From Pectinophora gossypiella (Eukaryota; Arthropoda; Insecta; Lepidoptera; Gelechiidae), in assembly GCF_024362695.1 (NCBI RefSeq), contig NC_065408.1, forward strand, positions 7,316,001-7,380,000: a stretch of 64,000 bases of DNA, in the 5' to 3' direction. Below, piece after piece: positions 24,201-33,900 of this stretch. Every line of letters begins with the position of its first letter. The stretch's first letter is position 1. The translations under genes and the position numbers were made by a program. The notes under the pieces were generated by a model. That model made no database searches. It had not been told where the DNA came from and saw nothing but the letters and a program-made list of their open reading frames with translations.

Positions 24201-27200
24201 GTAATTTTTAGAAAAGGAATCCTCTATGAGGATAGAGGATGAGGATGTGCCGCAACATGCGTGTGGCTTTCGCTTTTTTTTTTGACGTGATTATAAGTTT
24301 ATAAGTTTGCCGCATACGGCATTAACCACTTGGCTGGAACACGGTTACCGCGACACCCGTCAAATTATATTCATCCTTTACTGACTTTAATTCAAAAGCA
24401 GTAAAGGGAAACTTTTTATAGCCAATGAAACCTTCCTCAATTAATAAAGTCTTCCTCTTATTTTGCTATTGGGGAAAGTGGCATAAGATTATTCAATGAC
24501 GTGTTATGTAATATCATTGATTATAGTCTAATCAACATTGAAGTTATGGATTTTTGGCTCATCATCATCAGCCCATTAATGTCCCCACTGCTGGGGAACG
24601 GGCCTTCCCTATGGATGGATAGAGAGTTCGGGTCTTAAACCATCACGCGGGCCCAGTGCGGATTGATGGTTATTAACGACTGCTAATGCAGCCGGGACCA
24701 ACGGCTTAATGTGCCTTCCGAAGCACGGAGGAGCTCGAGATGAAAACTTTTTTTTTTTGTTGTCACCCATCCTATGACCGGCCTTTGCGAAAGTTGCTTT
24801 ACTTCAACAATCGCAGACCGAGCGTGTTAACCGCTGCGCCACCGAGCTCCACGATTTTTGGCTATTTAGTAACATTCCAACAGTATAAGGTTATTATTGT
24901 ACCAATTTTCGTTATCGTATTGTACCTGTAATAAGGCATATGCATTGTAGTAAATTAGTTACAGTAATGGTTCTGCTTCGTCACAACCATAACACATTTT
25001 ATTAGTAACTGGTGTTTTAAATTGACGTAGATACGTTAACGTGACATAGTTGCTAATTCCTGAACACAACATCTGATTTTAAGTTACACCTGTGATTTTC
25101 TTATCCTCCGAAAAGGAAAGCGACGGATGATTGATAGCTGTTTTAAAATGAATAAGCCACCCGAGCAAATCAAATAAGTATCTCGCTGGTATGCAACCCG
25201 CTTGACGTGTGCTGTCAATTTAATTCAATCGGATTATTGGCCAATGTAAAATTTTTAGAGTTGTTTTAGATTTCTGCCTAAAATTTACGTGTGTTCCATA
25301 AACTTTTGTATCTGTCGATAACTCGTCCCTTTCCTTTGCGGCGGATAAGAAAATGACAGGTACAACTTAAAATAAAATAAAATGAATTAGCACCATTGCA
25401 TAACTGGGTCCTGAGGGGTTAAAAATGCCACGACGAAGCAATTCATCTAAAAAAGCAATAACACACACACACACACACACTTAAAAAATATATTATTTTA
25501 TTAATCCTTAGAAACTGATATTGTTGATATATTTATGACTCTAGTATTTTTCTAATTTTAGAATGCATATTATCACAACCTGTGTTGTTGCTATAGCGAC
25601 TATCACAGTTCACAATTCGATACTATCAATAGTCGTTATCGCAGCAATATTGGTCACAAATACAAGTCACTTACTTCTCCTAGCGTAAGCGAGGGCGATC
25701 AGTTGGTTGACACAGTTGACCATCTCGACGATAAGATCGGGGCAGCGCGACACGATGTAGCGGCGGTCGAGCTCGAGCGTGTCGGGCGGCAGGCGCATGC
25801 GCGACAGGTGCGCGTGGAGGAGGGCGCGCGCCTTGATGCTGTACGGCCGGCACAGCGGCTGCTCCTTGTTCTTCTCGCCCAGGTTGGGTAGCTCGCGGAG
25901 AAGCTGGCAGGAAATTATGGCATTTAAATATATATCACTTAGACATATTATATTACATTCAATTACAATTACAACAACAAACATAGCTTCACGCCTGTAT
26001 ACCGAAGGGGTAGGTTAGGTAAAAGAACATGTTTTCTGTTTCAAAAAATATGTAGATTTCTGGCCTAAAATATTTTAATAAAATAATCATCATTTTTATA
26101 ATTCCAAATGCTGCTTACATACAAATAGGTAACATCTATTCTCTACTAGATCCTAGAGCAGATCTAGCTCTAGATAAGTAGGGTTGTCCCTAAATAGTAG
26201 TAGATAACAGTCTACCTAAAATAAAATTTGTGTACAGATGAATTAAAAGGTTACAAACAACATAATTACTTACTGCAGGCAACATATCTGGGACAAACTT
26301 CAGCAGTGAGAAACAAAATGAAGGCAACCTGACACTGGAAAGGCATGCCTAACATCCCACTGGCAATATAACATAACTGCTTATGGTCGAGGGACCGATC
26401 GCATGTTAGAAGAATAAAAGAAAAAAAACTTACTGCAGGCACTTCTTCATTATCAGTGACCCTCTCAACAATTTCAGAGTTGTGCCTCTTGTCAAACTCA
26501 CAGGACGCGGCCAGAATCATGAGAGCCCTCTTCAGAGGCATGGAGGGTGTTTTGTGACAGAAGTAGAAGTAGGTCTGTGTTGTGTACAGCAACACTTGTT
26601 CTCCTGAGAAGCGAATTGATCTATACCACCATGTACCCACCTGAAAATATACAGATAATTATGTATAAAATATATCTATGGCTACTAACTTAAAAAGCAA
26701 TGAAGTTCTTTATTTCGAAAACCAAAATTACCCATAAATATGGAATATGATCATATTTTAGGCTTTTAAATTGTGCAAATGTATCTAGCTTTTCTTTTTC
26801 AATATCAAATATTCCTTTGAAGTTGTAAGACCAAATGTCCTTTCAAAATCCAATCCCGATTGTTTAACTATTGTGTCTGGAAATCTTGATAAATATAAAG
26901 AATTTAAGTTATTTCATTAGTGTTGGTCTTATAACATTTGTATTAAAACTTGATCAAACTATTTAATAGAATACTTACAGCTGTAGGTAAGGCGACCATA
27001 AAAACTAGAGCATAGAGCCCGAGCACCCACACACTGTTTTCTTTCTCCACAATCCAACTGGGCAGAGCTATACCAAAGCTCATAGCCCCTGGTCCGTCAG
27101 GGTTGCCATATTTCTCCCAATTCCGCCGAGCTTCATCATCTGTTAGAGCCTGAACAAAATTGACAAACAATATTTATAAACAAAATCAAAGAGTGGCTAA

Positions 27201-28180
27201 ATTACATCATATTATTTAAATTACCTTCCAATCATGAATGACTTGCAAAATACCTAGTTATTTTCATAATGATAACAGACTTTGAAATAAGAATTAAATT
27301 AATTATTCTACTAAATTAACTTACCTGATAAGCTTTTGTTAGTCTCATAAATGCTTTTTCATCACCAGTTTCTTTGTCTGGATGGAGAATCAGAGATTGT
27401 TTCCTATAAGACTTCTTGATTTCAGCTTGAGTGGAACCAGGTGGAAGCCCCAGTATCTCATAGGGATCAAAGTTTGACATTTCATAATCAAACTGGGACA
27501 CCTTATATGCCAGAAAGCCAAGCAACACCCATCCTGATATGATGGCAAGCTTTATAAAGAAATTTTTAACTCCCTTGTAAGGTTGTGATTGTTCTATGAT
27601 TATCTGTTTCTTTAAACAACCTGGACATTGACATAGTTCTGCTTTCTTGGCTGGATCTGAAAGAAATTATTATTATTACTGAATGATGTATATCCTCATT
27701 TGAAGGAAGTTTCGTTCATTAACTAAAGGTGAGTAATACACATTCCTTAGTCACATGTTTCTCTAAGAAAACTCTAAGCAATGTAATAAACGTAGATAGT
27801 TTTATTTTTCCGAATACTTTTGGTAGAGTATAAATTAAAACAAAACTTTAAATGGGTGTGTGTATAATAATTAGTCCGCGCCCGTGACACAGCTGCGTAC
27901 ATCATATGGAGACAGCTAACGGTAAACGAAAGCTACGCCTATTTGTATCGACGGAAATGACCGACAACCCTTTTTTAGTAACAAAAATACCGTCTAAAGA
28001 AAGTTTGAGCGCACTGTAATTGATAAATACTCTAAAACAAGTAGAATTTAGCTTACCTTCTTTCCTTTTCCTCGGCCAATAATAAAACGTAGCTGGCACA
28101 AGAATTAGAGCAAGGAATGAAAGGACAAAATAAAAGAATGTGGACCCACTCTCATCGTATTCAAATTTTTGTCCACCCAT
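12228..28180 (-). CDS. Sec63: SEC63 translocation protein, complete, 13 exons, 758 aa
   Basis: ER-membrane J-protein that recruits the lumenal Hsp70 BiP to the Sec61/Sec62 channel for protein import. Exons (minus): 28180-28057, 27656-27325, 27149-26979, 26640-26434, 25903-25675, 20097-19804, 18999-18876, 18067-17923, 16982-16868, 16453-16257, 14896-14731, 14092-13971, 12278-12228; all junctions are GT-AG and phases agree. Membrane segments lie near residues 15-34, 73-90 and 190-210, and a J domain with HPD at 133-135 lies between the second and third. The Sec63/Brl region follows (WWYRSIR; ENCMKLS). A lysine- and acid-rich linker precedes a conserved C-terminal module (EYWW, DSYIGMDQ, EHPQWD), and the tail is acidic. 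Length is close to human SEC63 (760 aa). Introns 5 to 12 are stuffed with SINEs and MITEs. Confidence 0.96.
12592..12970. mobile_element. TIR MITE family 1, copy a
   Basis: About 375 bp in the last SEC63 intron. Inner arms pair AAGTTATATCTGTCATTTTC (from about 12632) with the mirrored GAAAATGACGGATATAACTT near 12912-12931, and each is followed inward by a CCGCCGAAAAGGAAAGGGACG-like block. Ends resemble ATGGTGCTAATTCCTG and its complement. Further copies lie at 20357-24058 (interrupted), 25041-25394 and 34391-34765. No coding capacity. Confidence 0.75.
13155..13271 (+). pseudogene. THAP-like zinc-finger fragment (38 codons)
   Basis: An ATG-to-stop frame of 38 codons encodes a start resembling a THAP domain: RCVVPGCNNKGHHFIP with the first two zinc-ligand cysteines spaced as in the family (C-x4-C here), followed by a basic stretch. 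THAP domains bind DNA and occur in P-element transposases and host regulators. The second half of the domain (C-x2-H and the AVPTIF-type end) is missing. It sits on the strand opposite SEC63, inside its last intron, next to transposon relics. It could be a transposon-derived relic or an exon with an unrecognised partner. Confidence 0.35.
13311..13845. repeat. Interspersed repeat with GGGTTCCGTAG ends
   Basis: The segment opens with AGGGTTCCGTAGCCAAATGG and closes with CTACGGAACCCTTCATAGGC, so the outer 12 bases are inverted. The interior has degraded frames and homopolymers. A piece of the same 3' end (GACTCGCACTTGG) recurs near 30508-30520, which supports a dispersed family. Class unknown to me. 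Confidence 0.5.
14184..14493. mobile_element. Palindromic MITE in SEC63 intron 12
   Basis: Outer arms pair CAATTCATCTAAAAAAACAATAT-like sequence (from 14189) with its complement ending at about 14490. Inner arms pair GGGTGAATATCAAAATGTG (14215 onward) with CACATTTTGATATTCACCC (ending 14406), and AGGATAGTTCT (14277-14287) with AGAACTATCCT (14316-14326). The RNA would fold into one long stem. Half-copies of the outer arm appear near 25437 and 51205. Confidence 0.65.
14512..14640 (+). repeat. Half copy of fold-back MITE family 2
   Basis: GGGTGTTAGTAACACCGTAA followed by ATTCAGA..GAGTTAATATCA and a TTTTCCGTCGCAAAA block matches the left half of the elements at 17278-17500 and 17536-17756. The mirrored half is absent, so it is truncated. 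Confidence 0.55.
15185..15415 (-). mobile_element. tRNA-derived SINE, degraded
   Basis: On the minus strand a tRNA-like head carries a B-box-like GGTACGAATCCCGG, followed by a body matching the SINE at 15819-16158 (TTTGGTTAG, CCGATTGTCCGAAAG, cysteine-tRNA-like head). No target duplication was recognised. Confidence 0.5.
15819..16158 (+). mobile_element. tRNA-derived SINE, full length, perfect TSD
   Basis: The head carries a Pol III A box (TGGTCTAGTGG) and B box (GGTTCGATTCC), then a body with TCACCTGATTGTCCGAAA and TGCTTCGGAAGGCACGTTAA, and a 3' part ending CAGCAGTGGGACGTATATAGG. It is flanked by perfect 12-bp copies of TAGGTTTACTTT (15807-15818 and 16159-16170), so it moved by target-primed retrotransposition. 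It lies antisense in SEC63 intron 10. Confidence 0.9.
16469..16493. repeat. (TTTA)n microsatellite
   Basis: About six TTTA units just upstream (on the SEC63 strand) of SEC63 exon 10. Confidence 0.8.
17278..17500. mobile_element. Fold-back MITE family 2, copy b
   Basis: The 223-bp unit runs from GGGTGTTAGTGACATCGTAA to GTGTCACTAACACCC. Arms contain GAATGATTCAGACCATGATT-like and mirrored AATCATGGTCCGAATCATCC blocks and a short A-rich loop, so nearly the whole element is one inverted repeat. Another copy follows after 35 bp. Confidence 0.8.
17536..17756. mobile_element. Fold-back MITE family 2, copy c
   Basis: Same architecture as the neighbour at 17278-17500: GGGGTGTAAGTGACATCGTA at the left and TTACGATGTCACTAAC at the right, with TCAAGTGGAATTTTTCATCG and its mirror inside. 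The two copies differ by many substitutions, so they are either two insertions into a preferred site or an old tandem duplication. Confidence 0.8.
18270..18599 (+). mobile_element. tRNA-derived SINE with 10-bp TSD
   Basis: Same family as 15819-16158: GTGGTCCAGTGG and GGTTCGATTCCC boxes, then TCACCTGATTGTCCGAAAG and TGCTTCGGAAGGCACGTTAA. It ends in an AGAAGAAGAAG tail. ACCTCACGAT flanks both sides (18260-18269 and 18600-18609). It inserted next to an older repeat (18600-18840). Confidence 0.85.
18600..18840 (-). mobile_element. Second SINE-like family, antisense copy
   Basis: On the minus strand this reads through a GGACTTGCACCAATGAGTTA block to TTCATCTTGCGATGGATGTA and a TGATTACCCCAATCGGGAT end. 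The same order of blocks occurs at 57331-57590 (plus), and parts occur at 33840-34060 and 50340-50480, so it is a dispersed family. The 57 kb copy has a B-box-like GGTTCGAACCC, suggesting a tRNA-derived SINE. Confidence 0.6.
19471..19765 (+). mobile_element. SINE with tRNA/5S-like head, 9-bp TSD
   Basis: The head GGAGCTCGGTGGCGCAGCGG contains an A-box-like TGGCGCAGCGG. It is followed by TGAAGTTAAGCAACTTTCGC and GGATGGGTGACCAC, which echo the internal control region of 5S rRNA (GAAATTAAGC... GATGGGGGACC). The body shares TGCTTCGGAAGGCACGTTAA with the other SINEs, and the tail is (GAT)n. TGTTCCAAG flanks both sides (19462-19470 and 19766-19774). It ends just past SEC63 exon 6. Confidence 0.85.
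20470..23414. mobile_element. TTAA-flanked non-autonomous element (~2.9 kb)
   Basis: TTAA occurs at both ends (20470-20473 and 23411-23414), with inward ends GGTGATTCGTTTT and, reverse complemented, GGTGATGTGTTTC. A TTAA target duplication is typical of piggyBac-type elements, but the termini do not show the usual CCY...GGG and the inverted match is short, so the class is tentative. Insertion into a MITE defines the borders independently. No long reading frame is present; the interior holds ~441-bp tandem repeats and a degraded tRNA-like segment (23020-23105, minus). Confidence 0.5.
20978..21935 (+). repeat. Tandem repeat, unit ~441 bp, about 2.2 copies
   Basis: Units begin at about 20978, 21419 and 21861 with GGCTGTATG..CATAGTTCCC. 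Each complete unit then has GTTGCTTTCTTCATTGA, GAAGTGGTGTTTTGTGGTTA, TTCGGAGTAGGAGTCT and a CATCATTTCATTAATCATCA end. The third is truncated in an A-rich stretch. Small frames in it are by-products of the repeat. Confidence 0.85.
23483..23674. repeat. Long fold-back hairpin inside a SINE and its flank
   Basis: The left arm (23483-23557) runs from TAATTCTGTCTGGTTATTGG through the SINE head to GGTCTGCGATTGTT. The right arm (23600-23674) is its near-perfect reverse complement, ending CCAATAACCAGACAGAATTA. An inner stem GGCCGGTCA/TGACCGGCC (23578-23586 and 23591-23599) closes it. The right arm copies host flank as well as the SINE head, so it arose after SINE insertion. Confidence 0.9.
23509..23900 (+). 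mobile_element. tRNA/5S-like SINE carrying an inverted internal copy
   Basis: Family as at 19471-19765, flanked by perfect 11-bp ATTGGCCAATA (23498-23508 and 23901-23911). The flank is MITE family 1 sequence. An extra ~85 bp after GGCCGGTCATAGG is the reverse complement of its own head and left flank. Confidence 0.9.
24560..24852 (-). mobile_element. tRNA/5S-like SINE, antisense, 11-bp TSD
   Basis: Reverse complement of the family at 19471-19765, with GGAGCTCGGTGGCGCAGCGG at its 5' end (right side), GGATGGGTGACAAC, and CCCAGCAGTGGGGACATTAA plus (GAT)n at its 3' end. GATTTTTGGCT flanks both sides (24549-24559 and 24853-24863). Confidence 0.9.
25041..25394. mobile_element. MITE family 1, copy c (uninterrupted)
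   Basis: Left arm AAGTTACACCTGTGATTTTC and right arm GAAAATGACAGGTACAACTT are mirrored, with TCCGAAAAGGAAAGCGACGG-type blocks inside each. It shows the empty-site structure for copy b, including the TTATTGGCCAAT where the SINE at 23509 inserted. Confidence 0.75.
25461..25480. repeat. (AC)10 microsatellite
   Basis: Ten AC units directly after a half-copy of the CAATTCATCTAAAAAAGCAA arm seen in the palindromic MITE at 14184. Confidence 0.85.
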
Positions 28181-28673
28181 TGTAAATTTATTACATTTAT
28201 CGAAAAGAAAATTGCTACGCGCAACACGAGTGCGACAAGAGACGTGTCATTCCGAAATTGACGCAAAATTACAAGAACTTCGGATACACGCAAATATTAT
28301 TTTTTTTTGGAGTAAGTATTAATATCGTATATACTAGTTACTCTATGTAGCAGTGAAAGCAACTCTTTCAAATCTGTCATTTATAAAAAACCTTCGTTTG
28401 ACATAATTATTGACAGCAAAATTCGTGTTATGAAATTGAAATAATTATTTAAAATCTAAAATAAACATAGAATAACCAGGTATACATGACTTTTAGATTA
28501 TAATTTTAAGTTCACTAACAGTTTTAAGACACATAAGTTTTTATATATGAATACTCTTCGATACTTTTGAGGAAAGAGCCAGACTTTAGTGTTTTTCAGT
28601 GTGTTACCAAAAAAAGTACGTCGCATTTCATAACTTTTTCAGTTTAGTGAGAATGTAAATTTGTAAATTTTAG
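28181..28673. promoter_or_regulatory. Shared intergenic promoter region, Sec63 / IscA1
   Basis: The start codons of SEC63 (28180, minus) and the ISCA1-like gene (28674, plus) are 493 bp apart head-to-head. No repeat occupies the gap. A bidirectional promoter for two housekeeping genes is inferred; no core element is obvious to me. Confidence 0.55.
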
Positions 28674-29480
28674 ATGGCGACCAAATCTATTGCCAGTGCG
28701 ACGGTAAGAGCGGTGAAGAAGCGAATTCTACCATCACGTGCAGCTTTAGTTCTAACACCAACAGCAGTAAAAAAAGTTAAAGAGATCATGGCTAAAGAAG
28801 AGGCAAATGGCTGCATCGGGCTCAAGGTTGGTGTCAAACAGCGGGGATGTAACGGCTTGTCATACATTCTGGACTATGCAAGAACTAAAGATAAATTGGA
28901 TGAAGAAGTAAAACAAGACGGTGTCACCATAATCATAGATAAAAAAGCTCAGTTAACATTACTAGGTATGTACAAATTCATTTTTTTTATACATACTTAA
29001 TACTCTTCCTTAGTATCACAACTTAATTTGAAAACCCATGCATTGTTGACTTTATTTCTTTTGGTAGATTTCATACTGCTAATTCCTCCCTTTGGTAGTT
29101 ACCAAGTAACTAATTTTGTAAAACGGTGGTACAGAAACTTAAAAAGTGGTGTAATTTACTGGTGCACCCCTTTTCTAACATGTATATTCCATGGTTTAAG
29201 TTTTAGTATTTCCTTAATATTATCATCCCAATATTACAGTTTTACTCTCCATTTCTTTTACAAAAATTATACTGTGGCTTACAATAATTGCAATTTCTGT
29301 AACTATACAAAGCCTTTGAGACACTGTATATCTGCTTACATAATTATATATTTTAAATATAAATGTTTTGTTTCAGGCACTGAAATGGACTATGTAGAAA
29401 ACAAACTGTCATCAGAATTTGTATTCAATAATCCAAATATAAAAGGAACCTGTGGCTGTGGGGAATCATTTAGTATATAG
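28674..29480 (+). CDS. IscA1: Iron-sulfur cluster assembly 1 homologue, 131 aa, 2 exons
   Basis: A-type scaffold/carrier that helps build [4Fe-4S] clusters in mitochondria. Exons 28674-28965 and 29377-29480 join G|GTATGT to TTTCAG|GC in phase 1. The three family cysteines are present: C59 in RGCNGLSY and C123/C125 in GTCGCGESF. The N-terminus (MATKSIASATVRAVKK) is basic and hydroxylated without acids, as in a short mitochondrial presequence. Length matches human ISCA1 (129 aa). An unspliced read-through would stop soon after GMYKF, so the intron is required. The tail resembles ISCA1 rather than ISCA2. Confidence 0.95.
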
Positions 29481-29870
29481 AGAGAAATTATGATCTTAGC
29501 TAGCTTTTATTATTATAATATGTTTTATAGTAGTAAAGTACAACTAAGTATGTGCCTAGAACAACATTTATGAAATCAGTTTTTGTAGCTAAGTGGGTAC
29601 AGCTTGTAATCATGTGTGATCTTATAATCATCATTGTCTGGTTATGCTATTATTTTATTACAGATAATGTCGAACAAGAATATAACAAATTGAAAACAAA
29701 ATAGCATTATAGCCATTGTTCTGCAATTCTAATAGCTTTTTTATAACAAAATGTGGAAATTCTTGTATATAGAAGCAAAAAAATAACCATATTTAAGTAG
29801 TGCAGATTGATTGTTATGTTGTACATAGTACCTATATAATTTGTTAAAGTCAGTGCTTAAATTTTAGATG

Positions 29871-29876
29871 AATAAA
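29871..29876 (+). terminator. Poly(A) signal of the IscA1 gene
   Basis: AATAAA 390 nt past the stop, followed by a TGTGGTTTATTTTATTT stretch that suits a GU/U-rich downstream element. Confidence 0.5.
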
Positions 29877-29899
29877 AATTAGAGGTGTACATATTACTG

Positions 29900-30840
29900 A
29901 ATATGTGGTTTATTTTATTTTTAGAATTTTGTATCTAATGACACACAGCCCCAAATCATGTTTCTCCAGTGTAAGTCGGCAGTGTAAAGCAGCAAACGAT
30001 TTGATTTTTTTAACACTCATGTCAAATTTATCGTGTAGTATATCTATTAAATTATTTTTCTAGCTTAGTTTATTGGAGTACAAATATTAAGCACAAAACC
30101 AAAACTTTATTATTCTAGATTTAACTGATTGACTTATTGTAGATTTACCACAAATGGCACAAAATATTTGGCCGGAGTTCTCAACTGGGATAGTCAAGAG
30201 TACAGCATGAAACATAACTAGTCCCCGCAGTATATATCGAGGGCTTTGATAACTGTACGACCGTTTATCCACGTAATTAGAATTTGCTGTGTCTACTGGT
30301 CTCTTTCGAACTAAGCTCTATACCAATGATACCAGTGATGTATTGTATTTCTGTCCTGTTGTCGTTCTAATTACTGTTTACGATTAACAGGTAAATTGAA
30401 GTTGAATAAATGCTACAAGATAATATTTTAAAGTAGGATTCTAAAACCGAAGATTCTAGAGATCTACATGGATATTTTTCGATACGGAACTCTCGATGTA
30501 CAAGCCCGACTCGCACTTGGTCGTTATTTTTGCCTGCTAGAGAGTCCTCGATTTTTATGTGACTTTCGTATTTTAACAAGATTTAAAAATAAATACTAGC
30601 TACTATGGTATTACAAAGTAACAGGTACTTTTGAATACGTCATGAGATGTTGTACGTTAAAATACCTTTTTTTATAACCTACATAACCTATCTTCTTCGA
30701 AATATACTTCTATCTCGTTCGCTCAAAAACATGGAGGTTGTGCTGTGAAATCGCTACCGAAGTATATTTTTCTTTGTTTACGTGTCGACGTTCTTCTGAA
30801 AAACGATTGTAGCCCACCACGGGACGCGTGTCTTGCGGTT
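29900..30840. other. Intergenic, IscA1 to Paip1
   Basis: AT-rich; open frames are short and without domains. Around 30480-30530 there is a fragment of the GGGTTCCGTAG repeat's 3' end (ACAAGCCCGACTCGCACTTGG). The last ~250 bp before 30901 should hold the Paip1 promoter and 5'UTR. Confidence 0.45.
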
Positions 30841-30900
30841 TATGGAATTTATTCAAAGAAACCCACACATAAATAATTTATCGAGGACTATAAGAGTGAA

Positions 30901-33900
30901 ATGAATAACGGAGAGGTCGGGGGGTCCAGGGGCAGAGGCCGCGGTTGGCAGCAGCCCGAGAATCAGCCACGGGAGCTTCGCCGGCCAAGGATCGTCGGCG
31001 ATGATGCAAAGGGTAACACTTGTTTGATTATGTTTTCAGTGCTACACTTTCACGAAACCGATCCGGCACGCTTTGACGTCGTCATACTTGGCCAGTTTTA
31101 TACTGCGTTCCTATTAAGTCTTCAGGTGAAAGTTTGGATTTTCATTTTTAATGACGTCGGCGTAGTTTGACAGAAAGCAGCCGGCCGAGCCGCGGGTGGA
31201 TTTTGCAACCAAAGATATTTAGTAGGTTTTTAGGTCATCTCAGTGTGCTTATGCTTTAATTTTTATGTGCATGGATAACAAATTTCTTTGTTTTTCAGCC
31301 GACGCTTCTAAGTCGACTCTGTCGGCGGAGGCCAAGGAATGGTACCCGCCTAACTACACTCCTCAGGCTGCCCCAGCCTACAACCAAGATCAGGGGTCAT
31401 ACAGGCCTCAAAGATTCTCCGTGCAAGATCGCCTCCGACAGGCGCAGGATCAAAACCCGTACAATTTCCAGGGCATGTCGTACTCGCTGGAGGAGGCAGA
31501 GAATATGGACATGCGGGTTAGTTATTTCTCCTTATGTGTTGCTGGCTAGTGTTACTTTAAAAATCTCTCTGAAACTGTAGGGTTGTCTCCAATTGAATAA
31601 ATTAACCAATAATTTAACACCACAGAAGTTAGCACATTGTCTTTTGTAAGCATATTGAATATTTGTTTTATTTGTGATAGGTATTGTATTTAAATACAAC
31701 AAATAACCTTGAAAATGTTTTATGAAAAACAATGCAAGTGTTGGAGTACACAAGTTAATAAATATTATTTCATTCATAGGAGAACATTGCGAACTTGATA
31801 ACGGTGATGTGTGAGATAACCTTCGACCCTGGCAAGTTCGATACCCTGTGCGGGCCATTGGTGGACTCTTTTGCCACCACACTGCATGATGCCAGCTATA
31901 CCAGGCCCTTGGTGGAAGCAATTGTTAATCAGGTAAGAATTTGATTGTTATTCATTGTACAGAACATAAAAAGTAAAAAAAAGTTTTTGATAACAATGGG
32001 TAGGACAAAAGGGTGGTGGCACTTGTGCATACAAGTGCAGAGTAAATGGTACAAAAAGAAGCTTATGCTGAGCAGTGGGTAGACGGAACAATTTTTTTTT
32101 AAATAATAGAGTACATTCACCATTTGAGTTGTGTGGTAATTCTTTACAAAATGTAACATAGTTCTCAAATTAGAATGATTTGTTTATTATTTGTACAATA
32201 GGACACCTATTTATTAAATTGCTACTGTAAACTATTGTTGTGTTATTTTTGTCCTCAATAAACTTAATAACTTTTCACACTATATGCCTATCTTTACATT
32301 ATTAATGATACTTTTAATGAGGTATAAGTTTGTTGGTACTTAGGTACCTAGTAGTTTTGTGTATAAGAGACATTGAATGCATGCTTTCTCTGTGTTCAGT
32401 CGATCGGGGAGTCCAACTTCCGCTACAACGGTGCGCGGCTGTGCTCGATGTACGACTCGGTGGCGCCGCCGGAGGAGTCTACGTTCCGCGCGTGCCTGCT
32501 GGAGCGCTGCTCTGCCGAGGAGAACAAGATCATCAGCGGCATCGAGACTTCCGAGGAGAACATGCGCGGCTTCGCCATGTTCCTCGCCGAGATTTACACG
32601 CAACTGGAGGATAATCAGGTCAGAAGATAAAAATGAAAGAAAAAAAAATATAGAAAATGGTAGGAAGAAGTTATTGTTATTACAAAAGCACCAGAATTAA
32701 AAGTTACAAAACATTTAAAAAAAAACAATGATGGTGGTTGAAATGATGATTATGTTATTTTGTTTTTTTATTATGATTATGTTTATTTTGATGATTATTT
32801 TTATTATGCGTTTTCTTTGATGTAAATAGTAGGTTCCTGCTTAACAACGCGTGATGGAAACCAATGTTTTTCAGCTGCGGTATTTCTAAGACGTGTCATT
32901 TTTCGGTACAGCATGTTATTTCAGAACAACATGTCCGGGTAGAAACCATCTCAATTTCAAATTCTGTTCTGCTATTATTTAATGTCGTTATTGGTATCGG
33001 TACAAATTGCTACACGACATCTTTACCTACTACTTTGATTATTTGTCATATAACATCCAATTAGGTTACGTCATGACGAAGTCGTGAAGTTTGTCTCGAC
33101 TCTCAAGTTATGAGATTGTTTTTCAAATGCATTAAATGTAACTATATACACACCTATGTCACCAAACATTTGGGGTTCTTATAATTCAACTATTAGCAGA
33201 AAGCACACAGAGGCTTTACCAGTCTGGGAAGCGGGAAGCTGAATTAAAGGTCTTATTGCAGTACGCGACCCGTCCTCGGCTCCCATGCGTCAGAATCGGG
33301 TAGTGTAAAAAAAAAATATACCCAACACTTGGTGCCCGTTGAATCGTGTAATGTAATAAGGCCGTAAACTGCGCCGAACTTGCAAGTTTTTTGTGTGAGC
33401 AATTGTGCATACAAACTTGAACAAAACTGTGCACTGAGCTTCAATGGTGCATACACACAAGAGTACTTCTATGTAACATTATTGTCAAACGTTATGAGTA
33501 TGAGCAAATATTCATTAAAATTGTGTTAACATTCGGTAAAGTGCTTATTCCGAAGATATTCAGGGATGTCGTGCATGATTGCTGTTAGGTTTGAGGAACA
33601 CTAGAGCTATTCAATGTACTGAATACTCAGTGAAGTTGTTTTTGTATGCTTGTATGAACAGTTGTAAGTTTGTATGATTATACTCAAACCGAAAAGGAAA
33701 GTACACATTTGGCGGCCTGCTTCACTCATAAACAACTACATCTTGACTTTTATTATTATTGGTGCACGAAATGCATCGCGCATGTATCCCTGAAGGTGTA
33801 GGCAGAGATGTACAGTATGTGCACCCATTCCTTAGTATGTAACATACATAACATAAGCTTACGACTGTATCCCCATGGGGTAATCAGTCCATCCAACGTA

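Noticed and set aside
26266..26434. Second donor-like TGCAGTAAGT downstream of SEC63 exon 4
   Set aside because: Using it (end at 26274) shifts the phase by one and breaks the join to exon 5; the donor after 26434 keeps the frame.
32330..32700. Several overlapping arginine-rich frames
   Set aside because: Shadows of Paip1 exon 4 (32400-32618) in other frames.
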